Assembly (NCBI GenBank): GCA_963827905.1
Contig: CAWHCB010000001.1
Span: 124,001-188,000 of the forward strand
Direction of reading: 5' to 3'
Source: JACXTP01 sp963827905
Lineage (GTDB): Archaea; Thermoplasmatota; Thermoplasmata; Methanomassiliicoccales; UBA472
DNA length: 64,000 bases
Below, piece after piece: positions 36,433-45,627 of the stretch; the first letter of the stretch is position 1, and each line of letters opens with the position of its first letter. The notes beneath the pieces are model-generated. The model searched no databases, was not told the DNA's origin, and saw only the letters and a list, made by a program, of their open reading frames with translations. A program made the position numbers and the translations under genes.

Positions 36433-37017
36433 GTGAAGGTAGTGCAAGTGAAATGTCCACAGTGCGGTCTCCCCATCCAGACCAAGGTGCTAGACCAGTT
36501 GTTCTATTGCGAGAGCTGCCACACCCTGCACAGCCGAAATGGCGGCGTGAACATGGTGCCCTATGAGATCGCCGATGTGAGGCCCGACCTCAAAGGCCAA
36601 GCGACGTACTACCCTTTCTGGAGGGTGTTCTGCACCGTGAACGTAACCAGCTCGAACGTGGCGGGAGGCACGTTGTACAAGCTTTCCAAGTACATGCAGG
36701 GAGGGGGCAACACCGGTTCCTTCAACATCTTCGTTCCAGCGGCTGAGATGGAGATCGGAACATCGAAACAGCTGGCCATGAGCCTAACATATGAACCACC
36801 CCGTTACCGTCCGCGCCCGGACTTCGGCGGAAGGCAGCGCCTGGGCACGAGCATCACCAAGGAAGAGGCTGCCGATGTGGCGGATTTCGTCATAGTGACC
36901 ATGGAAGCGGAGAAACCGGGGGTGCTGCAGAGCCTCACCTACGACCTGAAGGTGAACGATACCAAGCTCATCTATCTACCATACATCTCCGCACCTGGAC
37001 TGGTCCCGGCCTGGTAG
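36433..37017 (+). CDS. Zinc-ribbon protein C of the SPFH cluster
   Basis: A 194-residue protein from a GTG start 4 bp past the previous stop. The ribbon is KCPQCGLPIQ and FYCESCHTLH. The rest is soluble (ATYYPFWRVFCTVNVTSSN; LIYLPYISAPGLVPAW) with no membrane helix. It ends the tight run of genes; a 72-bp gap with TTAATATAGC as TATA candidate precedes the surface-protein gene. Confidence 0.6.
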   Translation: MKVVQVKCPQCGLPIQTKVLDQLFYCESCHTLHSRNGGVNMVPYEIADVRPDLKGQATYYPFWRVFCTVNVTSSNVAGGTLYKLSKYMQGGGNTGSFNIFVPAAEMEIGTSKQLAMSLTYEPPRYRPRPDFGGRQRLGTSITKEEAADVADFVIVTMEAEKPGVLQSLTYDLKVNDTKLIYLPYISAPGLVPAW

Positions 37018-37089
37018 GGCGGAGAGGGGATTTAGTAACGGAATCCTTCGATTAATATAGCATGGGCAGCTATGGGAATGGCAACATAA

Positions 37090-40000
37090 ATGAGAGCCAC
37101 TAGGAAAATCGCCCTGGCCATTTCGTCAGTCCTATTGCTGTTGAGTGCACCTCTGGCAGCGTCCTTCCTTTCCAGCGGCGCCTATGGAGCGGACGTCGAT
37201 GCTCCCGAGGATGTATGGGGCCGTATAGAGACGCTCGACGAGGTCCCGAGCGGCACCTCGCATCATATCGCTGGATTGGACCTGCTCCCCTCCGAAGATA
37301 CTGACCTAGTGTTCCTCGATGGGAGCCTTTGGGTCATGTTCCGGGGGAACGAGTCTAGGGAGATAGCCCGTTACTCACCATCGGTCCCCCAGACCGGATG
37401 GAACATATCCTTCGAGGCATTCGCGCCTCGGGAAGGAAGCGCTTATTATGGGGTGGGCAAGGTCCCTGGCCGATTCTCTCTCATCGCGACCATCGAGGAT
37501 GGTGCGGGAGATGTATTGGCTGGTATCGACCTCAGGGTCGCCGAGCGAGGTCAAGAGGGCATATATGTGAACCAGGGCGAGGGCACCTGGACAAAGATGG
37601 TGGACGATATTGAACCAGCCCTTTCTAGGGACACAGCGACCACTGGTCGGTTCCCAGACCGATACACCGTCGCCTTTGCATATGACGGGCACTCCTTGAA
37701 CCTGACCGTTCACCAGGAAAGGAAGGGGCCGTTACTATTCATTCAAACCTACCCAGGGGGATCGGTGACGCCGGTCCTTCATATCAGGGATGACATCGTG
37801 ATTACCCCTCTCCAGACCGTCTTTGGCGATTATGGGAACAACGGCGGTTGGATGATGGACAACCTGGGGGCTAGGCCGGTAGGGACGCCTTACCCCAGAA
37901 TATCACCATTGCTAGAGACCCTGGACCAATATGCCCCGGTTTGGTTGGAAGTGAGAGAACTTGGAGGGAAGGTGATTACTAATGCCGATGTCAGTATCGG
38001 AAACGCCTCTGCCCCATTTGACGCCGATCAGGGCCGATACCTCACACCATTGAGCCGTTTGGCGGGCTGGGCCGTGCCTGAGGTTTACGAGGTACGTTTA
38101 CCATACCTGAGCGTGCGCGGCACGGTCAAGGTGACAACGACCAGCCAGGACGAGCTACTATCGACCGCCCCTTGGTGGAACGGCTGGGACTGGGTCACGG
38201 TCTTTGGCCTGGACGATTGCGTTGGTCCGGGGACTGCTATCGATCACTACTCCGCGTTCGATCATCCGACGACCGCATATGTGATGCACCCTACGGGATA
38301 CTCGAACATAATCTTAGACACCAACTCCGAGATCGGGATGCATGGTCCTCATGATTACTATACTTGGATGAAGAAGAACTGGTCAGAATCGGTCCAATCG
38401 GCAGAACAGAACCAATGGACCTTCCATGAGATTTACGATTATGCAAGTAGGTGGGACGCTCCGGCGAATGGGGGAGAAGGCGATACCTATATTTCGATGG
38501 CGAATCCAGGGAACTCCGCAACATATCAGATGATGTTCGCCCAGTACGCCGCTGGGACGAGGATAGAGGGGATCAGCTCAAACCAATATAACGGCGCCCC
38601 GGGCAACTCCACCCTGATAGGGAGCTATTGCCTCTATGGCCCATGGAACAAGGATCCATGGGTGAGCTGGGCCCCACTGACCCAGATGGATCTTATGGAT
38701 ACATCTAGGCAATGGTCCACTGACAATCCATCCCAATCATACGAGGAGGTCTCCCATCGATTCGCATTGGTGGCAGACCGTTCTGGTATGCTGCGCATCT
38801 ATGGTCACCCCGAGTTCCCTATCAGAGGGTACGAATATTCCAACATAACCGCCCTCTTGAACTATCTGGTCGATGTCAAGGTAGATGGGTCGCCAGAGAA
38901 CTGGAAGGCCACGGATGGTGAGGCAGCCAGCTACATTTACGGCAGCAGGACCACCGGGTACCGGTTGAACACCAGTGAGACTCGTAACGGTATGATCGTC
39001 TACGATGTGGAACGCCCAGATCCTAGATCGGCGGGTTACTGGAACGTCCCAATCACTTTGAAGTTCGACGTGGGCGGTGCAAAGGTGCTCGAGGTCAAGG
39101 TGGTCGAGGATGGGAAGACCTACAGTTCCCTGGGAGCTGGGCAGGGACAATTGCGCGGATTGGATAGCGCCAGGGAGATGGACTGGGGTTACGATGTCCG
39201 GGAAGACCTTTATGTTTCTCACTTTTGGAACGGCACATCCAAATTGATCATCAGGTTGGAGAGCCCTAAGATATTGAACCAGGCCCCGCGAGTGGCATTG
39301 CTGGGCGAGCAATACGATTTCACGGCCTTAGCTTCCATGGCCGACTCTGGAGAGAACGTTTGGACCTTGAGCGCCCCTCAATCCCCCTGGTTGGAGATGG
39401 GCGCCACGTCTGAGTTGGAATGCCTGCTCGTCGGAACCCCGTCCCAAATAGGCCAGTTCACTGTCTCTTTGCGAGTGGCGGATGCTGACTCTGTTAGTTA
39501 TTTGAACTGGACCATTAGCGTGGGCGATAGTCCTGATCTCGAACCTCCTCGCTCGACCGTCGAATTGACCGGAAACGCCTCCGCTTGGAACCGGGAAACG
39601 ATGAAGGTGACCCTGGCATCGGAGGATTCGTGGAGCGGGGTATGGTGGACGGAATACTACCTGGACGGCGAGTCCTGGAGGACATATTCCGAACCGATAG
39701 TCGTCAGCGATCAAGGGTGGCACCGCCTGCATTTCCGCTCCATCGACAATTGGGGGAACCAGGAGGCGTTGCGAACGGTAGAGTTCGGGGTCGATGCGGT
39801 TGCCCCAGAGCTGCGCATATTGACCGCCAACGGAACCTTGTTCCCCAAAGGGGACGCCATCCTTGCCCTCGAAGGAAGGGACAATGACTCGCTGTTGACC
39901 TCTTTGCTGGTCTCGGTGGAGGGAAGTACCGTGTACCAAGGGCCTTTCGTAGAGGCCTTGGAGCTGCCCGACCTGCCGGCCGGTGAACTGGTCGTCACGG

Positions 40001-40173
40001 TCCAGGTGGTTGATGCCGCTGGAAATGAAGCCTTGGAGACAACCACGATGACGGTAGGGGCGCTCCCCGCAGAACCTGGTGTGAACGGAGTAATCTTCCT
40101 GCTCGGCTCCGCGGTTTTCCTCCTTATCATCATCCTCTTCATCCAGATCGCCATGTCAAGAAAACCCAGATGA
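37090..40173 (+). CDS. Large membrane-anchored surface protein with a deacetylase-like region
   Basis: A 1,027-residue protein. The N-terminal signal (MRATRKIALAISSVLLLLSA) and a single C-terminal helix (IFLLGSAVFLLIIILFIQIA) with a basic tail make it an extracytoplasmic protein anchored by its C-terminus. A middle region has VTVFGLDDCVGP near residue 372 and SEIGMHGPHDYYTW near 415, which resemble the DD and H-x3-H metal motifs of NodB polysaccharide deacetylases. An Ig-like domain (EQYDFTALASMAD) and an Ig/OmpL-type repeat (VTLASEDSWSGVWWTEYYLDG) follow. The catalytic assignment is weak. Confidence 0.6.
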   Translation: MRATRKIALAISSVLLLLSAPLAASFLSSGAYGADVDAPEDVWGRIETLDEVPSGTSHHIAGLDLLPSEDTDLVFLDGSLWVMFRGNESREIARYSPSVPQTGWNISFEAFAPREGSAYYGVGKVPGRFSLIATIEDGAGDVLAGIDLRVAERGQEGIYVNQGEGTWTKMVDDIEPALSRDTATTGRFPDRYTVAFAYDGHSLNLTVHQERKGPLLFIQTYPGGSVTPVLHIRDDIVITPLQTVFGDYGNNGGWMMDNLGARPVGTPYPRISPLLETLDQYAPVWLEVRELGGKVITNADVSIGNASAPFDADQGRYLTPLSRLAGWAVPEVYEVRLPYLSVRGTVKVTTTSQDELLSTAPWWNGWDWVTVFGLDDCVGPGTAIDHYSAFDHPTTAYVMHPTGYSNIILDTNSEIGMHGPHDYYTWMKKNWSESVQSAEQNQWTFHEIYDYASRWDAPANGGEGDTYISMANPGNSATYQMMFAQYAAGTRIEGISSNQYNGAPGNSTLIGSYCLYGPWNKDPWVSWAPLTQMDLMDTSRQWSTDNPSQSYEEVSHRFALVADRSGMLRIYGHPEFPIRGYEYSNITALLNYLVDVKVDGSPENWKATDGEAASYIYGSRTTGYRLNTSETRNGMIVYDVERPDPRSAGYWNVPITLKFDVGGAKVLEVKVVEDGKTYSSLGAGQGQLRGLDSAREMDWGYDVREDLYVSHFWNGTSKLIIRLESPKILNQAPRVALLGEQYDFTALASMADSGENVWTLSAPQSPWLEMGATSELECLLVGTPSQIGQFTVSLRVADADSVSYLNWTISVGDSPDLEPPRSTVELTGNASAWNRETMKVTLASEDSWSGVWWTEYYLDGESWRTYSEPIVVSDQGWHRLHFRSIDNWGNQEALRTVEFGVDAVAPELRILTANGTLFPKGDAILALEGRDNDSLLTSLLVSVEGSTVYQGPFVEALELPDLPAGELVVTVQVVDAAGNEALETTTMTVGALPAEPGVNGVIFLLGSAVFLLIIILFIQIAMSRKPR

Positions 40174-40234
40174 ACGGTCATTTCGGAAGCTGGAAAGAGT
40201 AAGTTTGATAAAGGGTTCCTCCATTGATAGCGGT

Positions 40235-40816
40235 ATGGCGGAATCCCGTTCCAACCTCAAGATCGTCATCGTCGTGGCGGTGGTCGTGATCTTGGTGCTG
40301 ATGATGCTTTGGGTGGTGCTGGCCTATAACAGCACGGTATCTCAGGAACAATCTGTGAATTCCACTTCCTCAGATATCAAGAACAGGTACACAGTGAAGG
40401 TCGACACGATGTCAGAACTGGTGCCTCAACTTGATGGGTTCGCCGAGTACGAGTCCTCGCTCCTGACCAATATAACTCAGTTGCGCACTGCGTGGCTGAG
40501 CGCCCTGGACAATGGTGACGACGTCCCAGCCTTGGAGAACATCTCTAACCAGATCGACACTCAGTTCGCAGCGTTATATGCTGTCTATGAGAACTACCCG
40601 AACCTGCAATATGGAGCCCTGGTCTCACAGTACATGGGAGAGGTGGTGGACCTGAATGAGGCCTTGGCCTTCGCCCGTGGGGAGTACAATGACGCTGTCC
40701 AGGAATATAACTCAAGCATCAAGTCCTTCCCCCTGATGCTCTTCGCCTCCTCTTTCGGTTTCGAGGAGAGGGAATACTGGGGTAGTGAAAGGCCCGGTGA
40801 CGGTAGCAACCTCTGA
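40235..40816 (+). CDS. LemA family protein
   Basis: A 193-residue protein from ATG 40235. One N-terminal helix (IVIVVAVVVILVLMMLWVVL) is followed by AYNSTVSQEQSVNSTSSDIKNRYTVKVDTMSELVPQLDGF (quoted in part: SDIKNRYTVKVDTMSELVPQ), the LemA pattern, and then an all-helical domain with FARGEYNDAVQEYNSSIKSF near the C-terminus. LemA proteins form a membrane-attached helical bundle and nearly always sit beside TPM-domain genes, as here. Confidence 0.85.
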   Translation: MAESRSNLKIVIVVAVVVILVLMMLWVVLAYNSTVSQEQSVNSTSSDIKNRYTVKVDTMSELVPQLDGFAEYESSLLTNITQLRTAWLSALDNGDDVPALENISNQIDTQFAALYAVYENYPNLQYGALVSQYMGEVVDLNEALAFARGEYNDAVQEYNSSIKSFPLMLFASSFGFEEREYWGSERPGDGSNL

Positions 40817-40827
40817 GAAGGGTGTTG

Positions 40828-41574
40828 ATGAATCGGCGACAGCGTAACGCCGCCATCGTGGCGTTGGTGATAGTCGGAGTGATACTGGCAGCGGCCTTGT
40901 TCGTAATCTACGATAGGCCCAGCGATGAATATTCCGGCATCCCGACCATACGACCATACATCAACGATGATACCGGCGTGCTGCTCGATCAGGACTATTA
41001 CGACCTGGAGGACTTCTGTTACGAGGTGGAGCTGAACAACTCCTGCGAGATCGCCGTCCTCATCGTCGATGATCTGGGCAAGTATGACCTGAACACCTTC
41101 GCTCTGAGCACATTCCAGAAGAACGGGATCGGACAGGGGGACAAGGACAACGGCGTGCTGGTGGTCTTCTTCGTCAACGAGACGGTGGTGAGATGGCGCA
41201 CAGTGACTGGGAAGGGGGTGATGGACATCCTTTCCGGTTTCGTCCTTAAGGGATTCGAGAACGACTATCTGATACCGCAGATGGAGGCGGGGGACCTTTC
41301 CTACGGGATCACATTATACGTCTACGCCATCGGACTGGAGTTGGTCGACAATTACGTTTCCGAGGGCAACGACCCTGTGGAGACATATCCCATCTGGTTC
41401 ATCCCCTTGAACGGATGGCAGCTCACTTTGGCGATCATCGGCATCGTGGCCTTGATGGTGATAACCCGGGGAAGGGCGTTGCTTTGGATATTCTCCCTTT
41501 TTTCACGGGGAGGGGGCGGGGGTCGCTGGGGTGGCGGCGGTACCGGGGGCGGCGGTTCACGGGGCCGGTTCTGA
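40828..41574 (+). CDS. TPM-domain membrane protein with Gly-rich tail
   Basis: A 248-residue protein. It has an N-terminal helix, then a TPM domain (YINDDTGVLLDQDYYDLEDF; EIAVLIVDDLGKYDLNTFAL; GIGQGDKDNGVLVVFFV; WRTVTGKGVMDIL), a second helix near residue 200 and a Gly/Arg-rich C-terminus (RGGGGGRWGGGGTGGGGSRG). TPM proteins of the YgcG/photosystem II Psb32 type are membrane proteins with a possible acid phosphatase or chaperone role. The start is ATG 40828, with GAAGGG just upstream and LemA ending 11 bp earlier. Confidence 0.85.
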   Translation: MNRRQRNAAIVALVIVGVILAAALFVIYDRPSDEYSGIPTIRPYINDDTGVLLDQDYYDLEDFCYEVELNNSCEIAVLIVDDLGKYDLNTFALSTFQKNGIGQGDKDNGVLVVFFVNETVVRWRTVTGKGVMDILSGFVLKGFENDYLIPQMEAGDLSYGITLYVYAIGLELVDNYVSEGNDPVETYPIWFIPLNGWQLTLAIIGIVALMVITRGRALLWIFSLFSRGGGGGRWGGGGTGGGGSRGRF

Positions 41575-41643
41575 ACCTCCAAGGTCGTTCATAACCGAAG
41601 GGCTCATAACGGACGGGATGCCATCCTTTCACCAGGGGTAACT

Positions 41644-42372
41644 ATGCAGGACGACATCGGACATAGGTTCTGGGCGGAGACGAAGCACCGGCGCGGGAGG
41701 ATCAGCGGAGGACCGTTGGACTGGGACGCAAAGCCGGAGACGTACAAGACATACCCTGGCCTGCCTCGCACCAAGCTTCCGACGCCTGGCCCTGGAAAGG
41801 GAATGAGCTTCGAGGAGGTCCTCCAGGCCAGACATAGCGGGAGGTCCTATGACCGATACCCGATAGGTCTTTCCGAGCTCTCATACCTTATGAAATATAG
41901 CACTGGCTTGACAAGGAGGGAAAGGGGGCACGAGTTCCGCGTCGTCCCATCCGCCGGCGCGCTCTACCCCATCGAGACCTACCTATGCGTCAACCGGGTG
42001 GAGGGGCTGGACCATGGCGCTTACCATTACGACATCCGTGATCACGCCCTGGAGAGATTGCGGGACGGACATCTGGGAGAAACGATGGCCGCATCGGCTT
42101 TGGACCAGGAGATGGTCTCTGATTCGGCCGTGACCTTCGTTTGGACCGCGGTTTTCCCTAGGTCGATCTGGAAGTACGGACAACGCTCTTTTCGTTATGT
42201 AGGACTGGACGCGGGCCACATCGCCCAGAATCTGGCACTGGCATGCGCCGCCCAAGGTCTCGCAGCCTGTCACATCGCCGCCTTCTACGATGACGAGGTG
42301 AACGCGCTACTTGGTCTGGACGGGGTCGACGAATCCGTCATCTATATGACGTCGGTGGGACGACCGAGATGA
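41644..42372 (+). CDS. SagB-type nitroreductase/dehydrogenase
   Basis: A 242-residue flavoprotein-like enzyme: SFEEVLQARHSGRSYDRYPI (FMN phosphate binding), VPSAGALYPIETYLCVNRVE, and CAAQGLAACHIAAFYDDEVN. The match is to the SagB/ThcOx subgroup of FMN nitroreductases, which oxidise azolines in thiazole/oxazole-modified peptides but also occur alone. No cyclodehydratase or precursor peptide gene is near. It is most likely a free-standing oxidoreductase. Confidence 0.8.
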   Translation: MQDDIGHRFWAETKHRRGRISGGPLDWDAKPETYKTYPGLPRTKLPTPGPGKGMSFEEVLQARHSGRSYDRYPIGLSELSYLMKYSTGLTRRERGHEFRVVPSAGALYPIETYLCVNRVEGLDHGAYHYDIRDHALERLRDGHLGETMAASALDQEMVSDSAVTFVWTAVFPRSIWKYGQRSFRYVGLDAGHIAQNLALACAAQGLAACHIAAFYDDEVNALLGLDGVDESVIYMTSVGRPR

Positions 42373-42413
42373 TTGAATAGGCGTCCTGCATTTCCATGAA
42401 AGAGGACTTACAA

Positions 42414-42965
42414 ATGGCCAATTGCCAAGCCTGCGGCATGGAGATTGCCGGGGACATGATGTTCTGCCCCTATTGCGGCACCAAGAGAGCTGTTGACACT
42501 TCCGGTCAACCCGTAGAGCTTGCGGAGGAGAGGCTCCTTGGGAGCATTCCCGACGTCGGTTTTTCATCCTTGGTCAGAAGGGAAGGTCGCTATACCCTAC
42601 TCGTTACTGACAAGAGGTTGGTGTTCGCTAAGATGACCGAACAAGACCTAAGGTCGATGCAACCATCGAAAGGATTGGGGGGGTTAGCGGCCTTCAGCCG
42701 CAATGACTCAGGGAGCGGGACGGGCGCCCCGTACGCGGACCGGTACAACGAGATGAGCCCCTCTGAGGCCCTGGATGAGACCGAAGGGAACTTCTTCATA
42801 CGCAACAAGGACGTGAGATCCATCCAGCTGTCCATCGACGACGAAGGTGAATCCTATACCATGGGCTTTCTCTGCATTTCTGAGCAGTTCACCCTGGTCA
42901 TGAAGGCCAGTCACGACGATCGGGACCTTTTGATAGCGGTCTTCGGCGACAAGGTCAGATGGTGA
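42414..42965 (+). CDS. Zinc-ribbon plus PH-like domain protein
   Basis: A 183-residue protein starting at ATG 42414; the in-frame 42396 ATG is less likely since AGAGGA lies before 42414. It has a zinc ribbon (CQACGMEIAGDMMFCPYCG), then a beta-rich domain with RYTLLVTDKRLVFAKM and IRNKDVRSIQLSIDDEG, typical of bacterial PH-like folds. It is a soluble scaffold or sensor-like protein. It adds to the ribbon-bearing proteins of this region but is on a separate transcript. Confidence 0.6.
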   Translation: MANCQACGMEIAGDMMFCPYCGTKRAVDTSGQPVELAEERLLGSIPDVGFSSLVRREGRYTLLVTDKRLVFAKMTEQDLRSMQPSKGLGGLAAFSRNDSGSGTGAPYADRYNEMSPSEALDETEGNFFIRNKDVRSIQLSIDDEGESYTMGFLCISEQFTLVMKASHDDRDLLIAVFGDKVRW

Positions 42966-42977
42966 CGTAATCGGTTC

Positions 42978-42986
42978 AAAAAAAAC
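42978..42986 (-). terminator. Oligo-T signal after the thioredoxin-like gene
   Basis: An A8 run on the plus strand reads as an oligo-T tract on the minus strand, about 30 nt past the stop of the thioredoxin-like gene. Confidence 0.35.
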
Positions 42987-43014
42987 GTGATGGGTCAAGC
43001 CACCGGCTTGCACC

Positions 43015-43311
43015 TCATAGCTTGCTCTTCCGCTTCAGGTCGGCCTTGCTGATGAGGTCCTTGATCTCCTCCAAGGAAGGTACTCTGCCCTGTGACACGA
43101 TCTCGCCGTCGATTATCACCGCTGGATTGGCCATCACCCCGCGCTCCTTAAGTTCGAAGAGGTCTTGCGTCTTCTCGACCTCCACATCAATGTCGGGAAG
43201 CTCCGCCACCGCCGTTATTACCACTTGTTCGGCCCGCCGACATTTGGCACAGGAAACCGCGAACACCTCGACCTTGACCGGACCTTTCTCCTCTGTCATG
43301 GTCGATATCAT
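43015..43311 (-). CDS. Thioredoxin-like redox protein (CxxC)
   Basis: A 98-residue protein: VKVEVFAVSCAKCRRAEQVV holds the redox CAKC at about residues 21-24, and VMANPAVIIDGEIVSQGRVP contains the cis-Pro segment. It matches the small methanogen-type thioredoxin/glutaredoxin-like family that takes electrons from a partner reductase. The start could be 43311 or the Met four codons later (MTEEKGP). Confidence 0.85.
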   Translation of the reverse strand: MISTMTEEKGPVKVEVFAVSCAKCRRAEQVVITAVAELPDIDVEVEKTQDLFELKERGVMANPAVIIDGEIVSQGRVPSLEEIKDLISKADLKRKSKL

Positions 43312-43379
43312 GAGCGGAGGGTGTATATTAAATTGATAAAAAATGGGATGAAAGTTGTTTTTTAAATCTCTGATGCACC

Positions 43380-44477
43380 TTAATCATCGGTCCATTTGGA
43401 AATGTAGGCGCCGATGATCACGAAGACCGTCGCCAACAAGGTGATCACCCCTAGGTTGAAAAGGGCCCCCGAGGTGTTCCCGAACACCATGGCGTCCCGC
43501 AGTCCATTGTTTACATAGGTGAGTGGGAGCACCTTAGCTATCTGCTGAAGATATTCTGGCATCTGCTCCAAGGGGAAGAATGAACCTGAAAGGAACATCA
43601 TGGGGAAGGTTATCGCCGATGCTGCCGCGTTGGCGGTCTCCTCGTCCTTAGCGAACCTCGAGATCATCATCCCCAATCCGGTGAACATCACCCCAGCGAA
43701 AATTATGATGAGGAGGGAAAGCCAGGTCAAGGTGAGATGGGCATCGAAGAAAGCGATCCCCACGATCAGCATGGCCGCCAATGACATGAAGACCACCACC
43801 AACTGCCACATGGACCTCGAGATGAGCCATTCCATCCGGGTCATGGGCGTCGTGGACAGTTTGCGGAATATGCCCGTGGCGAAGTAGTTGCTCTGCACCC
43901 CCTGCATGTACAAGGTACAGGTGGTCATCACCGTCAGACCGATCACACCAGGGAGGAAGAAGTCGATTTCGCTCACATTCTCGGCGACTATCGGCGTGTA
44001 GACGGTCTGGATGTACTCCTTCCCGCCAGAGAGCTGAAGGTTGTATTGGTTGACGACGGACGTCACCACGCTGGCGACGATGCCTGAGGACCCATAGGTC
44101 TGGTCCAACCGCAGTTCCACGTACGCCGTCTGATCGGATGCCAGGTTGGCGGTGAAGTTCGATGGGATTATCATTATCCCGGTAAGGGAGTTGTCCCGAA
44201 CGTAATCGGATGCTGATATATCGGTCGGGACCATATGCACGTTCAGTACCCCGGTCTGGTTGAGCGAATCGATGAACTGGATCGAGGCCGGCCCTTCGTC
44301 CAGGTTCTGTACATAAAGGTCATAATCGCTCTGTCCGGTGGAGCTGAAGATGGCCCCGAATATGAAAATGAGAAGGACCGGGAAGGCCAAGGTCCAGAAG
44401 ATCGCCCCTTTGTTACGGAAGAACATCTTCGCCGTGGCGACGAAATCGATGAGGATACGGCTCCTCATTTCCTCCAC
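43380..44477 (-). CDS. ABC-2 type transporter permease
   Basis: A 365-residue protein. It has an N-terminal helix (GAIFWTLAFPVLLIFIFGAI), a large extracellular domain (residues ~50-180) and five C-terminal helices including MFLSGSFFPLEQMPEYLQ, the ABC-2 signature. The start overlaps the 3' end of the ATPase gene by 13 bp, so the two form one exporter. The ABC-2 architecture points to drug, lipid or polysaccharide export. Confidence 0.88.
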   Translation of the reverse strand: MEEMRSRILIDFVATAKMFFRNKGAIFWTLAFPVLLIFIFGAIFSSTGQSDYDLYVQNLDEGPASIQFIDSLNQTGVLNVHMVPTDISASDYVRDNSLTGIMIIPSNFTANLASDQTAYVELRLDQTYGSSGIVASVVTSVVNQYNLQLSGGKEYIQTVYTPIVAENVSEIDFFLPGVIGLTVMTTCTLYMQGVQSNYFATGIFRKLSTTPMTRMEWLISRSMWQLVVVFMSLAAMLIVGIAFFDAHLTLTWLSLLIIIFAGVMFTGLGMMISRFAKDEETANAAASAITFPMMFLSGSFFPLEQMPEYLQQIAKVLPLTYVNNGLRDAMVFGNTSGALFNLGVITLLATVFVIIGAYISKWTDD

Positions 44478-45415
44478 CTCCTCTTCTTTTTGGGGACCTG
44501 CTCTGTGACCTCATCCTCACCTATGTGTTTGCCAGTGAGCTTGAGGAACACGTCCTCCAAAGTGGAACGCTTCATCTGGATCTCGGTGTAGTCGAGCTTG
44601 TTGTCCTCTAACAGTCGCACCAGCTTCGGGAGGCTGGAACGGTCCTGGATCTTGCATTGAACGTCACCGTCCACCATCTCCGCGTCAAATCCATTGGCGG
44701 CCAGGACCTGGATGGCATCCGTCCCAGCCCCTTTTATGATGCAAACGCTCGCTGCGCCATACTGGTGCACGATGGTCTTCGGGTTATCGTAGGCGATGAA
44801 ACGACCCCCGTCCATGATGGCAAGGCGATCTGAGAGCACCTCTGCCTCCTCCATGTAATGGGTGGTGAGGATGACGGTCTTGCCTCTGGCCTTCAGACCG
44901 CGCACTACCTCCCACACCTCCCTCCTGGCCTTAGGGTCCAGACCGGTGGTCGGCTCGTCCAGGAATATGATCTCAGGGTCGTTGACCATGGCGATGGCGA
45001 CCCCCACCCTCTGCTTCAGCCCTCCGGACAGGTTCCTGAACAGTTCGTCCCGTTTGGGATTTAGATTCACGGCGTCCAGGAGGTCCTGTGTGGGGACCGA
45101 CCGGTCATAAAGACCCCCAAAATACTCTATGTTCTCCTTGACCGTCAGTCGGTCATAGGTGTTGAAATCCTGAGGCAGGATGCCTACCCGCCTCTTGATC
45201 TCCTTGGCCTGATGGTGGACATCGAAACCGAGGACGGTGACAGTCCCAGAGGTGGGCTTTCGCAGACATTCCATGATCTCCACCGTGGTGGTCTTGCCCG
45301 CGCCGTTCGGTCCTAGGATGGAGAAGACCTCTCCTCGGTAGACATTGAACTCCACACCGTCGACGGCTTTGAGGCTGCCATAGCTCTTATGCAGGTCCTT
45401 GACCTCGATGACCAC
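44465..45415 (-). CDS. ABC transporter ATP-binding protein (DrrA-like)
   Basis: A 316-residue ATPase from a GTG start at 45415 (VVIEVKDLHKSYGSLKAVDG), about 45 bp after a TATA-like TTTCATATATG. It has Walker A GPNGAGKTTTVEIM, signature LSGGLKQRVGVA, Walker B EIIFLDEPTTGLDP and the H-loop TTHYMEEAE. The C-terminal ~90 residues are the regulatory tail of DrrA-like ATPases. It pairs with the overlapping permease gene. Upstream in-frame sequence as far as 46012 is an open shadow over intergenic and opposite-strand sequence, not part of the gene. Confidence 0.92.
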   Translation of the reverse strand: MVIEVKDLHKSYGSLKAVDGVEFNVYRGEVFSILGPNGAGKTTTVEIMECLRKPTSGTVTVLGFDVHHQAKEIKRRVGILPQDFNTYDRLTVKENIEYFGGLYDRSVPTQDLLDAVNLNPKRDELFRNLSGGLKQRVGVAIAMVNDPEIIFLDEPTTGLDPKARREVWEVVRGLKARGKTVILTTHYMEEAEVLSDRLAIMDGGRFIAYDNPKTIVHQYGAASVCIIKGAGTDAIQVLAANGFDAEMVDGDVQCKIQDRSSLPKLVRLLEDNKLDYTEIQMKRSTLEDVFLKLTGKHIGEDEVTEQVPKKKRRWRK

Positions 45416-45627
45416 TTCAGGAATGAACGCACCCCCGAGGGGGAATGGGCTGAGGACATATATGAAAAAATTTCGCCATCTCGATGAGCGGGAAAGAACG
45501 GTTGGAAAATGTGACCAGAGGAGGTGAATCAAACCTATCGGATCCTTCGCCCTCCTCCTAATCGCTAATATCCCTGTCAGACCATATCTGAGAACGTGGA
45601 CGGAGAACGGATGGGCATCGGGCCAGG

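Noticed and set aside
41644..42372. SagB-type enzyme as part of a thiazole/oxazole peptide cluster
   Set aside because: No YcaO cyclodehydratase, precursor peptide or transporter is found next to it.
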